Shown: positions 32,936 through 41,606 of the stretch, in pieces
Position numbering within the stretch: the stretch's first letter is position 1
Layout: every line of letters begins with the position of its first letter
From: Clavibacter capsici
GTDB taxonomy: Bacteria > Actinomycetota > Actinomycetes > Actinomycetales > Microbacteriaceae
Length of the DNA stretch: 64,000 nucleotides
Reading direction: 5' to 3'
Assembly: GCF_001280205.1 (NCBI RefSeq)
Contig: NZ_CP012573.1
Location: 2,976,001-3,040,000, forward strand
Notes under the pieces: model-generated
Database searches by the model: none
The model's input: the letters and a program-made list of their open reading frames with translations, nothing else
What the model was told of the DNA's origin: nothing
Position numbers and translations under genes: made by a program

Positions 32936-33990
32936 AGCGCCGACGCCCTCTGCCGGCGCACGAGCAGGATCAGCACGGGCGCGCCCAGCACGGCCGTCAC
33001 GATCCCCGCGGGCAGCTCGGCCGGCCGCAGCACGACCCGGCCCACGATGTCGGCGGCGAGCAGGAGCACGGGCGCCAGCACGATCGTGTACGCGAGGATC
33101 CAGCGCTGGTCGGGCCCGACGATCCAGCGCGCGACGTGCGGGATCATCAGCCCGACGAACGCGATCGGCCCGGCCATCGCGGTCGCCCCGCCCGCGAGCA
33201 GCGTCACGGCGACGACCGCCACCGCGCGCACCACGACCACGTTCGCGCCGAGGGAGCGCGCGAGGTCGTCGCCGAGCGCGACCGCGTCGAGGCTCCGGGC
33301 GATGAGCGCGGCCAGCAGCACGCCCACCGCGAGGAACGGCGCGACGGGCACGAGGGCGTCCCAGCCCCGGTCCTGGAGCGAGCCCGACTCCCATGCGCGC
33401 ATCGCGCTGAAGCCCTGCGGGTCGGCGAGCAGCATCCCCGAGGTGATCCCCGCGAGCACCGCGCCGAGGGCGACGCCCGCGAGCGTGAGCCGCACCGGAT
33501 CCCCGCCGCCGCGCCCCGCGGATCCCACGACGTAGACCACCACGGCCGCCACGAGCGCCCCGCCGAAGGCGAACCAGAGGTAACCGCTCACGGCGGTCAC
33601 ACCGAGGACACCGGTGGCGATGGCCACCGCGAAGGCCGAGCCCGCCGTGACGCCGAGGATCCCGGGATCCGCCAGCGGGTTCCGCGTGACAGCCTGGATG
33701 AGCGCGCCCGCGACCCCGAGCGCGAGGCCCGCGGCGAGGCCGACGAGGGTGCGCGGCACGCGGAGGTCGGTGATCACGACGAGCTCGGCCGGGTCGCGCG
33801 GCCGCCCCGCGAGCGCGTCGACCACGGCGCCGAGCGGGATGTCGCGCGACCCCACGGCGATGCTCGCCAGGCACGCCAGCACGAGCACCCCGAGCGCGAG
33901 CGCGAGGCCCGCCGAGCGCGAGAGGCCGCTCCGTGCCCGGCCCGCGGGGGCGTCGGGGGCGGAGGCGCGCGCGAGGACCCGGAGCGACAT
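32932..33990 (-). CDS. iron-siderophore ABC transporter permease 1
   Basis: A 352-aa FecCD permease, partner of the next gene in a heterodimer. It has VTRNPLADPGILGVTAGSAFA near residues 104-124 and GPIAFVGLMIPHVARW at the ATPase contact. It is the first gene of the minus-strand operon, just behind the divergent iron-box promoter. TAGGCT nine bases ahead of the ATG is a probable -10 with a very short leader. Confidence 0.93.
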   Translation of the reverse strand: MSLRVLARASAPDAPAGRARSGLSRSAGLALALGVLVLACLASIAVGSRDIPLGAVVDALAGRPRDPAELVVITDLRVPRTLVGLAAGLALGVAGALIQAVTRNPLADPGILGVTAGSAFAVAIATGVLGVTAVSGYLWFAFGGALVAAVVVYVVGSAGRGGGDPVRLTLAGVALGAVLAGITSGMLLADPQGFSAMRAWESGSLQDRGWDALVPVAPFLAVGVLLAALIARSLDAVALGDDLARSLGANVVVVRAVAVVAVTLLAGGATAMAGPIAFVGLMIPHVARWIVGPDQRWILAYTIVLAPVLLLAADIVGRVVLRPAELPAGIVTAVLGAPVLILLVRRQRASAL

Positions 33991-34013
33991 GGCCCGGTCA
34001 GCCTACCGTGCTC

Positions 34014-34032
34014 TTAGGTTAGGCTGCCCTTG
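34014..34032. promoter_or_regulatory. DtxR/IdeR-type iron box
   Basis: TTAGGTTAGGCTGCCCTTG matches the 19-bp DtxR consensus at 15 positions, with the first 12 identical. It lies in the 93-base spacer between the permease genes and the binding-protein gene, so iron-loaded DtxR would shut off both directions. Confidence 0.85.
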
Positions 34033-34083
34033 CCTGACGGGATCCGCACCGGCCCGTCATCTGTACCCGAGAGGCCCCGCACA

Positions 34084-35088
34084 ATGAGGTTCCCCACCAC
34101 CGGCTCCGCGCTCGTCGCGCTCACCGTCGCGACGCTCGCCCTCACCGGATGCAGCGCCGCCTCCGACCCGGCGGCCTCCGCCCCGCCGGCGTCCGGCTCC
34201 GCCACCGGCACCTTCCCCGCCACCGTCGACACGAAGTTCGGCGAGGTCACCGTGCCGAGCGAGCCGAAGCGCGTCGTCGCCCTCGGCTGGGGCGACGCGG
34301 AGACCGCGCTCGCGCTCGGCGTGCAGCCCGTGGGCGCGTCCGACTGGCTCGGCTTCGGCGCGGACGCGGACGGCGTCGGCCCGTGGGCGCAGGGGCTCTA
34401 CACCGAGGAGCCGCAGCTGATCGAGACGCTCGAGCCCTCCTACGAGGCGATCGCGGCGCTGAAGCCCGACCTCATCCTCGACACCAAGGGCTCGGGCGAC
34501 CAGGCCCGCTACGACCGCCTGTCGCAGATCGCGCCCACCATCGGCGTGCCCGAGGGCGCCGACAGCTACCTCACCGACATGGAGGACCAGGTCGACATGG
34601 TGGCCGAGGCGCTCGGCCGCGAGGACCAGGGCGACGCCCTCCTCGACGCGGTCGACGAGCGGTTCGACGCGGTCGAGGCGGCGCACCCCGGCTGGAAGGG
34701 CAAGACCGTCACGGCGGCCACCAGGACCAGCGAGGGCTGGGGTGCGTACGTCGAGGGCAGCGAGCGCGTGGCGTTCCTGGAGAAGCTGGGCTTCGAGCAG
34801 AGCCCGACCATCGCCGGGATCCCCGCGAACGCCGGCGGCTTCTCGGTCGACGTGTCCTCCGAGCAGCTCGACCTGCTCGACGCCGACGTGATCGTCGCGT
34901 TCCCGATCTTCATCGACAAGGCCGTGATCACCGACGACCCGCTGTGGCAGGCGATCCCCGCGGTCGCGGCCGGCCACTCCATCGTCCTCGACGGCGACGT
35001 GTCCTCCGCCTACTCGATCGGCACCACGCTCTCCACGGGCTACGCGCTCGACCGGCTCGTGCCGCTGCTGGAGACCGCGACGTCCTGA
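34084..35088 (+). CDS. iron-siderophore ABC transporter substrate-binding lipoprotein
   Basis: A 334-aa FepB/FhuD-type binding protein. Lipobox LTGC (C23) anchors it to the membrane; the mature domain starts TKFGEVTVPSEPKRVVALGWGDAE, the usual first strand of this class III binding fold. GAGAGG precedes the ATG. It delivers ferric siderophore to the divergent permease/ATPase operon under the shared iron box. The siderophore is probably external, since no biosynthesis genes are present. Confidence 0.94.
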   Translation: MRFPTTGSALVALTVATLALTGCSAASDPAASAPPASGSATGTFPATVDTKFGEVTVPSEPKRVVALGWGDAETALALGVQPVGASDWLGFGADADGVGPWAQGLYTEEPQLIETLEPSYEAIAALKPDLILDTKGSGDQARYDRLSQIAPTIGVPEGADSYLTDMEDQVDMVAEALGREDQGDALLDAVDERFDAVEAAHPGWKGKTVTAATRTSEGWGAYVEGSERVAFLEKLGFEQSPTIAGIPANAGGFSVDVSSEQLDLLDADVIVAFPIFIDKAVITDDPLWQAIPAVAAGHSIVLDGDVSSAYSIGTTLSTGYALDRLVPLLETATS

Positions 35089-35104
35089 TCCGGATCCGCA
35101 GCCT

Positions 35105-35141
35105 CGAGGGCCCGTCGCGCACACGGCGCGGCGGGCCCTCG
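35105..35141 (+). terminator. hairpin terminator after the binding protein
   Basis: CGAGGGCCCGTCGCGC (35105-35120) pairs with GCGCGGCGGGCCCTCG (35126-35141) with one G-T pair and a 5-base loop. Confidence 0.8.
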
Positions 35142-35224
35142 TCGTCGCATGGACGCCGTCCCCTCGGGCGTCCGCCATCATCGAGGGGTCGCGTCCCATC
35201 CAGGCGCCTCCCCGAAGGAGACCG

Positions 35225-35887
35225 ATGAGCACCCGCACCGCCCCCGTCCCCGCCGCCGCCGGCATCGCCTGGGTCGCCGCCGCGGTCGTCTACGTCGGCA
35301 CCGAGGCCATCGCCGCTTCCGCCTTCCCCGGTTACAGCTACTCCGCCAACTACATCAGCGACCTCGGCGTCCCCGAGGTCGCCGAGTTCCAGGGCCGCAC
35401 CATCGACTCGCCGCTCTCCGCCGTGATGAACGCGGGCTTCGTCCTGCAGGGCGTCCTCTACCTGGTGGCCGCCGTCATCGCGACCCGCGCCCTCCGCGCC
35501 GGTCCGCGCCACGCGTTCCTCGCCCTCGCCGTCGTGCACGCCGTCGGGATCACGGTGGTCGGCCTGGTCCACGGCAGCGCCTCGAGCGCGGCCAGCGGCA
35601 TCGGCTGGATGCACGTGGTGGGCGCCGGCATGGCGATCATCGCGGGCAACGTCGCCTCGATCGTCGCGGGAGCGGGTGGCCGGCACGCGTCCGCGCCCCG
35701 CGGCTTCCGCGTCGCGAGCGTCGCGCTCGGCGTCGTGGGCCTGGTCGCGCTCGTCGTGCTGCAGTCGCTCGGCGGATCCGACGTCGACGGGATCTGGGAG
35801 CGCGGCTCCGTCTACACCGTCACCGCGTGGGAGCTCATTGCCGGCATCGCCGCGCTCGTGGCCGCCCGCCGCGTCCGCGCCGCCTGA
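35225..35887 (+). CDS. DUF998 membrane protein
   Basis: A 220-aa protein with six membrane segments. The signature YSYSANYISDLGVPEVAEF (about residues 38-56) and the later SPLSAVMNAGFVLQG are those of DUF998. GAAGGAG precedes the ATG. Function is unknown for the family. Confidence 0.87.
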   Translation: MSTRTAPVPAAAGIAWVAAAVVYVGTEAIAASAFPGYSYSANYISDLGVPEVAEFQGRTIDSPLSAVMNAGFVLQGVLYLVAAVIATRALRAGPRHAFLALAVVHAVGITVVGLVHGSASSAASGIGWMHVVGAGMAIIAGNVASIVAGAGGRHASAPRGFRVASVALGVVGLVALVVLQSLGGSDVDGIWERGSVYTVTAWELIAGIAALVAARRVRAA

Positions 35888-35894
35888 CGCCCCC

Positions 35895-35917
35895 TCGGGC
35901 GCGCCCGCAGCGCCCGA
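35895..35917. terminator. hairpin between convergent genes
   Basis: TCGGGCGC (35895-35902) and GCGCCCGA (35910-35917), 8 bp with a 7-base loop. Confidence 0.55.
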
Positions 35918-35920
35918 CGA

Positions 35921-37900
35921 TCAGCGCCGCTCGGTCGCCCGCAGCGCCTCGAGGTTCCGGTTGTAGGCCTCGAGCTCGGCATCGCCGTCGCGGTCGGCCT
36001 TGCGGTCGTACCGCACGGAGTCGCGCGTGTCGCTCCGGCTCCACATGATCGCCGTGACGATCGCGAGGACCACCGTGGGGATCTCGCCGATGCTCCACGC
36101 GATGCCGCCGCCGGCCTGCTGGTCGGCCAGCGCCGACTCGCCCCACGGCCGGCCCATCGCGCCGAACCAGTCGGCGAGCAGCAGCCCGGTGCCGGTCATG
36201 AGCGAGAGGCCGAAGAACGCGTGGAACGCCATGGTCGCGAGCAGGAGCAGCAGCCGCATCGGGTACGCGAGGCGCACCTTCATCGGGTCGACGCCGATGA
36301 GGTTCTGCGTGAAGAGGTACCCGACGATGAGGAAGTGCACGATCATCCACTGGTGCCCGATGTGGTCGGTCGTGGCCCAGCTGAACAGCGGCGAGTAGTA
36401 GAAGACGATGAGCGACCCGGCGAAGAGCACGGCCGCGATGACCGGGTGGCCCACGAAGGACGCGAACCGCGAGTGCACCGCCAGGAGGATCCACTCGCGT
36501 CCGCCGCGGCTGCCGTCCTGCCGCTTGCGGATGGCGCGCATGGCGAGCGTCACGGGCGCGCCCGGCACGAGCAGCAGCGGGATCACCATGGCGAGCACCA
36601 TGTGCGCCAGCATGTGCGAGCTGAAGAGGTACTTCTGGTAGACGTTCACGCCGCCGTTGGTGATGTAGAAGAGCCCCACCATGCCGGCGACCCACAGGAT
36701 CGTGCGGTGCACGGGCCACGCGTCGCCGCGCTTCCGCAGGCGGTGCACGCCGGCCAGGTAGAAGAAGATCCCGAACGCGCACAGCAGGATCCAGAGCAGG
36801 TCGAGGTTCCACTCCGTGAGGTAGCGCAGGGGCGTCAGCTCGGGCGGCAGGGGCTCGCCAGTGAGGATCTGCGCGGGCGTGGGATCCGGCAGCTGCGTCG
36901 CGACGACCTGGCTCACGGGCGGGGCCGTGCGGGCGAGGGCCGCGGCGACGCCGGACGCGACGCCCATGAACGCGAGCTCGGCGGTGACCAGCCACCAGAA
37001 CGGGCCGCGCGCCGCGGATCCGCGCTCCTCGAGCCGCCCGATGAGCACCCGGCGGTACGCGGCGCCGAACAGGCCGAGCGCGAGCAGGGCCGCGACCTTG
37101 ATGAGGACCAGCAGCCCGTAGGCGGTCAGCAGCCGGTCGAGCGACCCGACCCGGATCTCCGCGCTCACGTACCCGGACGCCGCGACGACCACGAAGCACA
37201 CGAGCGCCACGGCCGAGTAGCGCCGGAGCACCGGCACGAGCCGGTCGCCGTCGAGCTTCGACCGCAGCAGCACCATCGTGAGCAGGCCCCCCAGCCACAC
37301 GGCGGCGAAGACGAGGTGGAGGCCGAGCGCGTTGACCGCGGCGTCGTGCCCCTCGGTGCCGCCCGCGTGGCCCTGCTGCGCCATGGGCACGAGGCCGCCG
37401 ACCGCGATGACGAGCACGAACGCGATGGCCGTGTGGTTGCGCACCGCGAAGCACAGCACCGTGACGGTGGCGGCGATCAGCGTGGTGGCGAGCCAGGCCT
37501 GGCCCACGGAGATCTGCGTGAGCACGAGCCCGAGGCTCGTCCCGAACTCCGCGCTGAAGGAGAAGGGCGTGCCCGAGACGCTGAGGAAGGTGAAGAACGC
37601 GGTGATCGCGGAGGCGACCGTCCAGAGGGCGGCGCCGGCTGCCGCGATGTCGAGGGCCCGGCCGTACTCCGGGCGCTGCCGGGAGAGCGCGAAGGCCGCG
37701 AGCAGCAGCGCGCCGATGGCCGTGGCCGCCGAGATGTTGACCATCATCTTCGCGGCGGGCAGCCCGTAGCGGACCACGGGACCCGCGTCCTCGAGGAGCT
37801 GGGGAGCGGCTCCTCCGCCGATGGCGAGCGCGGCCAGCAGGGAGAGGAACGCGACGATGAGGAGGGCGGATGGCCCCGCGACGCGGAGGAGTCTGGGCAT
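35921..37900 (-). CDS. fused CopD/CtaG protein (copper handling and cytochrome oxidase assembly)
   Basis: A 659-aa membrane protein with about 14-16 segments. The N-terminal half (to about residue 310) is a CopD-type copper domain with NALGLHLVFAAVWLGGLL. The C-terminal half (about 340-630) is a caa3 CtaG domain with SSHMLAHMVLAMVIPLLL. This fusion is typical of actinobacteria and helps deliver copper to cytochrome c oxidase. TAGGCT lies nine bases before the ATG. Confidence 0.92.
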   Translation of the reverse strand: MPRLLRVAGPSALLIVAFLSLLAALAIGGGAAPQLLEDAGPVVRYGLPAAKMMVNISAATAIGALLLAAFALSRQRPEYGRALDIAAAGAALWTVASAITAFFTFLSVSGTPFSFSAEFGTSLGLVLTQISVGQAWLATTLIAATVTVLCFAVRNHTAIAFVLVIAVGGLVPMAQQGHAGGTEGHDAAVNALGLHLVFAAVWLGGLLTMVLLRSKLDGDRLVPVLRRYSAVALVCFVVVAASGYVSAEIRVGSLDRLLTAYGLLVLIKVAALLALGLFGAAYRRVLIGRLEERGSAARGPFWWLVTAELAFMGVASGVAAALARTAPPVSQVVATQLPDPTPAQILTGEPLPPELTPLRYLTEWNLDLLWILLCAFGIFFYLAGVHRLRKRGDAWPVHRTILWVAGMVGLFYITNGGVNVYQKYLFSSHMLAHMVLAMVIPLLLVPGAPVTLAMRAIRKRQDGSRGGREWILLAVHSRFASFVGHPVIAAVLFAGSLIVFYYSPLFSWATTDHIGHQWMIVHFLIVGYLFTQNLIGVDPMKVRLAYPMRLLLLLATMAFHAFFGLSLMTGTGLLLADWFGAMGRPWGESALADQQAGGGIAWSIGEIPTVVLAIVTAIMWSRSDTRDSVRYDRKADRDGDAELEAYNRNLEALRATERR

Positions 37901-37978
37901 GAGGGGATCAGCCTAGCTCGCCCGTCCTGACGGGCGGCTGGCGGCCGCGGGGCCGTCCGCGACCGGCCCGGGACGCGA

Positions 37979-38014
37979 CAGCGGGGGCGCCGACCGGAGT
38001 CGGCGCCCCCGCTG
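37979..38014. terminator. strong hairpin terminator of the HU gene
   Basis: CAGCGGGGGCGCCGAC (37979-37994) pairs perfectly with GTCGGCGCCCCCGCTG (37999-38014), loop CGGA; 16 bp. Confidence 0.88.
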
Positions 38015-38032
38015 GGCGTGAGGTGAGGAGGA

Positions 38033-38320
38033 CTACTTGACGGCGGCCTTGAGCTTGCTGCCGGCGGAGACCTTGACGCCCTTGGACGCCTTGATCTCGA
38101 GGGGCTCGCCCGTCTGCGGGTTGCGGCCCGTGCGCGCGGCGCGAGCCGTCTGCTCGAACGCGACCCAGCCCGGGATGGTGACCTTGACGCCGTCGGCGAC
38201 GTTGGTCGCGACGGTGGAGAAGAGCGCGTCCAGCACGCCGTTGACGGCGGCCTGGCTCTGGCCCGACTCCGCGGCGACGGCGGCAACGAGCTCGGTGCGG
38301 TTGAGTGACTTGTCAGCCAT
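38033..38320 (-). CDS. HU-family nucleoid protein
   Basis: A 95-aa histone-like protein without the long Lys/Ala tail of mycobacterial HupB. The dimer helices are at residues 7-45, and the beta-arm GRNPQTGEPLEIKAS carries the Pro that intercalates in DNA. AGGAGG lies before the ATG. It is monocistronic with its own terminator. Confidence 0.95.
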   Translation of the reverse strand: MADKSLNRTELVAAVAAESGQSQAAVNGVLDALFSTVATNVADGVKVTIPGWVAFEQTARAARTGRNPQTGEPLEIKASKGVKVSAGSKLKAAVK

Positions 38321-38451
38321 GGGTGTCCTCCTCGGACCTGGTGCCGTTCATCTCGAGCGGCCGTGTGGTGGATGGTGTCTGTCTACGTCAGCGGACCGTT
38401 CGACCCGACGGGGCCATCGGCGGTCCGTTCGGCCGTACGGCCGCTTGGAAC

Positions 38452-38757
38452 CTACCAGCTGGACTTCGTGATGCCCGGAAGCTCGCCGCGGTGGGCCATG
38501 TCACGGAAGCGCACGCGGGAGATGCCGAACTTCGACAGGTTGCCGCGGGGGCGACCGTCGATGCCGTCGCGCTGGCGGACGCGGACGGGCGAGGCGTCGC
38601 GCGGGAGGCGCTGGATGCCGGCGCGGGCCGCCTCGCGGCTCTCGTCGGTGCCGTTCGGGTCCACGAGGGCCTTCTTCAGCTCGAGGCGCTTCGCGGCGTA
38701 CCGCTCGACGATGACCTTGCGCTGCTCGTTGCGGGCGATCTTGCTCTTCTTGGCCAT
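38452..38757 (-). CDS. rpsN: 30S ribosomal protein S14 (zinc-independent form)
   Basis: 101 aa, long C-minus S14: [14 protein letters not shown] start and the C-terminal [30 protein letters not shown]. The two CxxC pairs of the zinc form are absent; there is no Cys at all. It follows L33 by two bases in the operon rpmB-rpmG-rpsN. In actinobacteria such C-minus sets are commonly under Zur control and replace zinc-binding paralogues in zinc shortage. Confidence 0.96.
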   Translation of the reverse strand: MAKKSKIARNEQRKVIVERYAAKRLELKKALVDPNGTDESREAARAGIQRLPRDASPVRVRQRDGIDGRPRGNLSKFGISRVRFRDMAHRGELPGITKSSW

Positions 38758-38759
38758 GG

Positions 38760-38927
38760 TTAGCGCTCCTCGCGGAAGTCGACGTGCTTGCGGACGACCG
38801 GGTCGTACTTCTTCAGCACGAGGCGGTCGGGGTTGTTGCGGCGGTTCTTGCGGGTCACGTACGTGTACCCGGTGCCAGCCGTCGAGCGGAGCTTGATGAT
38901 CGGACGGACGTCCTGCTGCTTGGCCAT
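38760..38927 (-). CDS. rpmG: 50S ribosomal protein L33 (zinc-independent form)
   Basis: 55 aa: [20 protein letters not shown], then [14 protein letters not shown]. The CxxC pairs of zinc-binding L33 are missing. The ATG shares its A with the rpmB stop codon (TAATG), so the two are translationally coupled. Confidence 0.96.
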   Translation of the reverse strand: MAKQQDVRPIIKLRSTAGTGYTYVTRKNRRNNPDRLVLKKYDPVVRKHVDFREER

Positions 38928-39163
38928 TAGATCTTCACCCCACGACCGAGGAGGTCCTTGACGACGGACTCGATGCCGCGGGCGTCGATGACCTTGATGC
39001 CCTTCGCGGAGAGCGTGAGCTTGACGTTGCGACGCAGCGAGGGGACGTAGTACGTCTTCTTCTGCACGTTCGGGTCGAAGCGGCGCTTGGTGCGCCGGTG
39101 CGAGTGCGAGATGTTGTGTCCGAAGCCGGGGACGGCGCCGGTCACCTGGCAGGTTGCTGCCAT
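38927..39163 (-). CDS. rpmB: 50S ribosomal protein L28
   Basis: 78 aa: [20 protein letters not shown], with [17 protein letters not shown] at the C-terminus. It has one Cys (C5), as in the zinc-free L28 form. AGGAAACC precedes the ATG. First gene of the three-gene operon. Upstream (39183-39202) there is a hairpin, GTAGGGCG/CGCCCTAC, but I see no clear Zur box. Confidence 0.95.
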   Translation of the reverse strand: MAATCQVTGAVPGFGHNISHSHRRTKRRFDPNVQKKTYYVPSLRRNVKLTLSAKGIKVIDARGIESVVKDLLGRGVKI

Positions 39164-39182
39164 GGTTTCCTCCGTAGGTACC

Positions 39183-39202
39183 GTAGGGCGAGACCGCCCT
39201 AC
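39183..39202. other. small inverted repeat ahead of rpmB
   Basis: GTAGGGCG-AGAC-CGCCCTAC: an 8-bp perfect stem about 20 bases before the rpmB start. It may be in the leader and affect its translation, or mark the end of the zur operon. The role is open. Confidence 0.5.
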
Positions 39203-39340
39203 CCAAGATTTCTTGTCGGCACGCCGGGACCCCGGATCTCGATGAGGAGGGGGATCGGCGCACATGCGAGCGGATGAGCCGCTCGGCCAAGGATCGAGGC
39301 TACGCGACGACACGCCCGGACGCAAGCCGGAGGCCCGGGA

Positions 39341-39787
39341 TCATGCGGATGCGGGCGTCCCCGCCTGGCGCGCGGAGGCGTCGGCGGAGGCCGCGTCGGC
39401 AGCGCGGCGCGTGCACTCGGCGCAGAGGCCGAAGACGTCGACCACGTGGCTCGGCGCCGTGAAGCCGTTGCGGGCCGCGACGTCGTGCGCCCACGACTCG
39501 ACCTCGTCGGCCGCGATCTCGACCGTCTTGCCGCAGACCCGGCAGATGAGGTGGTGGTGGTGGCCGCCCGTGGCGCACGTGCGGTAGAGCGCCTCGCCGT
39601 CGGGCGACTGCAGGGAGTCCGCGTCGCCCTCGGCAGCGAGGTCGCCGAGCGCCCGGTAGACCGTGGCGAGGCCGATGGGGGATCCGGCGTCGTGCAGGCG
39701 CGCGTGCAGCCGCTGCGCGCTCACGAAGTCCGAGGACGCGTCCAGCGCCTGCCGCACGGCCTCCCGCTGCCACGTGTTCCGCTTCAT
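39341..39787 (-). CDS. zur: Fur-family zinc regulator (Zur)
   Basis: A 148-aa Fur-family repressor. The winged helix with SAQRLHARL and GLATVYRALGDL is at residues 20-52; structural zinc ligands are C82/C85 and C122/C125, with sensing His residues in GGHHHHLIC. Its ATG overlaps the znuB stop (ATGA). Being the last gene of the zinc-uptake operon makes Zur the natural reading and implies autoregulation through the palindrome at 42571-42595. Confidence 0.93.
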   Translation of the reverse strand: MKRNTWQREAVRQALDASSDFVSAQRLHARLHDAGSPIGLATVYRALGDLAAEGDADSLQSPDGEALYRTCATGGHHHHLICRVCGKTVEIAADEVESWAHDVAARNGFTAPSHVVDVFGLCAECTRRAADAASADASARQAGTPASA

Positions 39788-40710
39788 GCCCGTGCCCTCC
39801 CGGCGGGCGATCCTCCCCGCCCTGCCAGGGTACGCGTCCCGCCCGACGTCCCGGTGCGCGCGCGGATCGCCTCGATGATCCGGCAGACCAGGTAGATGGT
39901 GAACGAGATCGTGGTGACGTACGGGCTGATCGGGATGCTGCTGCCGAGCGCCAGCATGATGCCGCCGACGATGCTCGTGAGCGCGAACAGCACGCTGAGC
40001 GACACGACGACCCGCGGCGTCGAGGAGACGCGCATGGCGGCGGCGGCCGGCGTGACCAGCAGCGAGAGCACGAGCAGCGCGCCGACGATCTGGATGGAGA
40101 CCGCCGTGCCGAGCCCGAGCAGCACCATGAACACGATGGAGAGCAGGCGCACGGGGATGCCCCGCGCGGCCGCCACGTCCGGGTCGACGCTCGCGAACAT
40201 CAGCGGCCGCCAGACCACGGCGAGCCCCAGGATGACGACCGCGCCGATGGCCACGAGGTAGCCGAGCTGGGGGTTGTCGACCGAGACGATCTGGCCCGTG
40301 AGCAGGCCGAACTTGTTGCTCGCGCGGCCGTCGTACAGGGCGAGGAACAGGATCCCGAGGCCCAGGCCGAACGGCATGAGGACGGCGATGATCGAGTTGC
40401 GGTCCTTCGCGCGCGTGCCGAGCACGCCGATGGCGATCGCGGCGATGAGCGAGCCCACGAGGGATCCGCCGACCACGTTCACGCCGAGCAGCAGGGCCGC
40501 CGCCGCGCCCGCGAACGAGAGCTCGCTCACGCCGTGGACCGCGAAGGCGAGGTCGCGCGTCATCACGAACACGCCGATGAGGCCGCCCACGACGCCGAGC
40601 ACGGCGCCCGCGATGATGCTGTTCCGCAGCAGCGCGACGAGCGCGCCGTAGTCGGAGAAGTCGAACAGGCGCGACCAGACGTCGCCCGCGTCCGCGAGCA
40701 GGTGGATCAC
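39784..40710 (-). CDS. znuB: zinc ABC transporter permease
   Basis: A 308-aa ABC-3 family permease with about eight membrane segments, beginning at a region rich in hydrophobic residues from residue 24. It contains VHGVSELSFAGAAAALLLG, a typical motif of the family. The C-terminal tail is basic and Gly-rich. It overlaps both znuC and zur by four bases. Confidence 0.94.
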   Translation of the reverse strand: MIHLLADAGDVWSRLFDFSDYGALVALLRNSIIAGAVLGVVGGLIGVFVMTRDLAFAVHGVSELSFAGAAAALLLGVNVVGGSLVGSLIAAIAIGVLGTRAKDRNSIIAVLMPFGLGLGILFLALYDGRASNKFGLLTGQIVSVDNPQLGYLVAIGAVVILGLAVVWRPLMFASVDPDVAAARGIPVRLLSIVFMVLLGLGTAVSIQIVGALLVLSLLVTPAAAAMRVSSTPRVVVSLSVLFALTSIVGGIMLALGSSIPISPYVTTISFTIYLVCRIIEAIRARTGTSGGTRTLAGRGGSPAGRARA

Positions 40711-41606
40711 GCGGCCCTCCCGTCGGCCGAGCCCGAGCCGGTGTCGGCGTCGGCGTCGGCGCCGTGGAGGCCGTGCGGCCCGTGGTCGCCGTGCTCGTCG
40801 TGCTCCTCGTCGTCGTGCGAGTGGTGCCCGTGCGGGTCGTCGGTGGCGCCCACCACGACGATGCGGCCGCGCACGCGCACGACGTCGACGGGCGTCCCGT
40901 AGAGCGAGCTCAGCACCTCCGAGTCGAGCACCTCGTCTGGCGCTCCGATGCGGAAGCGCCCGCCCACGAGGTAGAGGACCCGGTCGACCATGTCGAGCAC
41001 GGGGTTGATGTCGTGCGTGACGAACACCACGGCGGCGTCCGTCTCGCGGCGGTGCCGGTCGATCAGCTCGCTGACCACGCGCTGGTGCGCGAGGTCGAGG
41101 CTGAGGAGCGGCTCGTCGCAGAGGAGGAGCCGCGGATCCGACGCGAGCGCCTGGGCCACGCGCAGGCGCTGCTGCTCGCCGCCGGAGAGGGTCGCGACCG
41201 GCGCGTCGGCGTACGCCGTGGCACCGACCGCGTCGAGCAGCTCGTCGATCCGAGCGCGCTCGGCCCGCCGGCTGATCGGCAGACCCCAGCGGTGGCCGGT
41301 GACGCCGAAGCCGACGAGGTCGCGCGCGCGCACGGGCGTGGACGCGGTGATGAGCTTCTGCTGCGGGACGTAGCCGATGCGGCGCGCACCGCGCCGCACC
41401 GGCTCGTCGAGGAAGCGCATCTCCCCCGACGTGAGGCGCTGTGCCCCGAGGACGGACTTCAGGAAGCTGGTCTTGCCGGATCCGTTCGGGCCGAGCACCG
41501 CGACGAACTCGCCGGGCGCCACGTCGAGGTCGAGTCCGCTCCAGAGGGTGCGCGCGCCGAACGCCAGCGTCGCGTCCCGGAGGCTGAGGACGGGTGAGCC
41601 GGTCAC
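40707..41606 (-). CDS. znuC: zinc ABC transporter ATP-binding protein with His-rich tail
   Basis: 299 aa from the GTG that overlaps the znuA stop (GTGA). The first part is a standard ATPase: GPNGSGKTS, LSGGEQQRLRVAQAL, LLLCDEPLLSLD. The last 45 residues (HGHHSHDDEEHDEHGDHG and on) are a His/Asp/Glu-rich tail that probably binds zinc in the cytoplasm and may regulate or buffer import. A longer frame to 41654 overlaps znuA and is less likely. Confidence 0.93.
   Translation of the reverse strand: MTGSPVLSLRDATLAFGARTLWSGLDLDVAPGEFVAVLGPNGSGKTSFLKSVLGAQRLTSGEMRFLDEPVRRGARRIGYVPQQKLITASTPVRARDLVGFGVTGHRWGLPISRRAERARIDELLDAVGATAYADAPVATLSGGEQQRLRVAQALASDPRLLLCDEPLLSLDLAHQRVVSELIDRHRRETDAAVVFVTHDINPVLDMVDRVLYLVGGRFRIGAPDEVLDSEVLSSLYGTPVDVVRVRGRIVVVGATDDPHGHHSHDDEEHDEHGDHGPHGLHGADADADTGSGSADGRAA

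Noticed and set aside
39164-39260. Zur box before rpmB
   Set aside because: The hairpin at 39183-39202 does not match the TGATAA-type core found before znuA.
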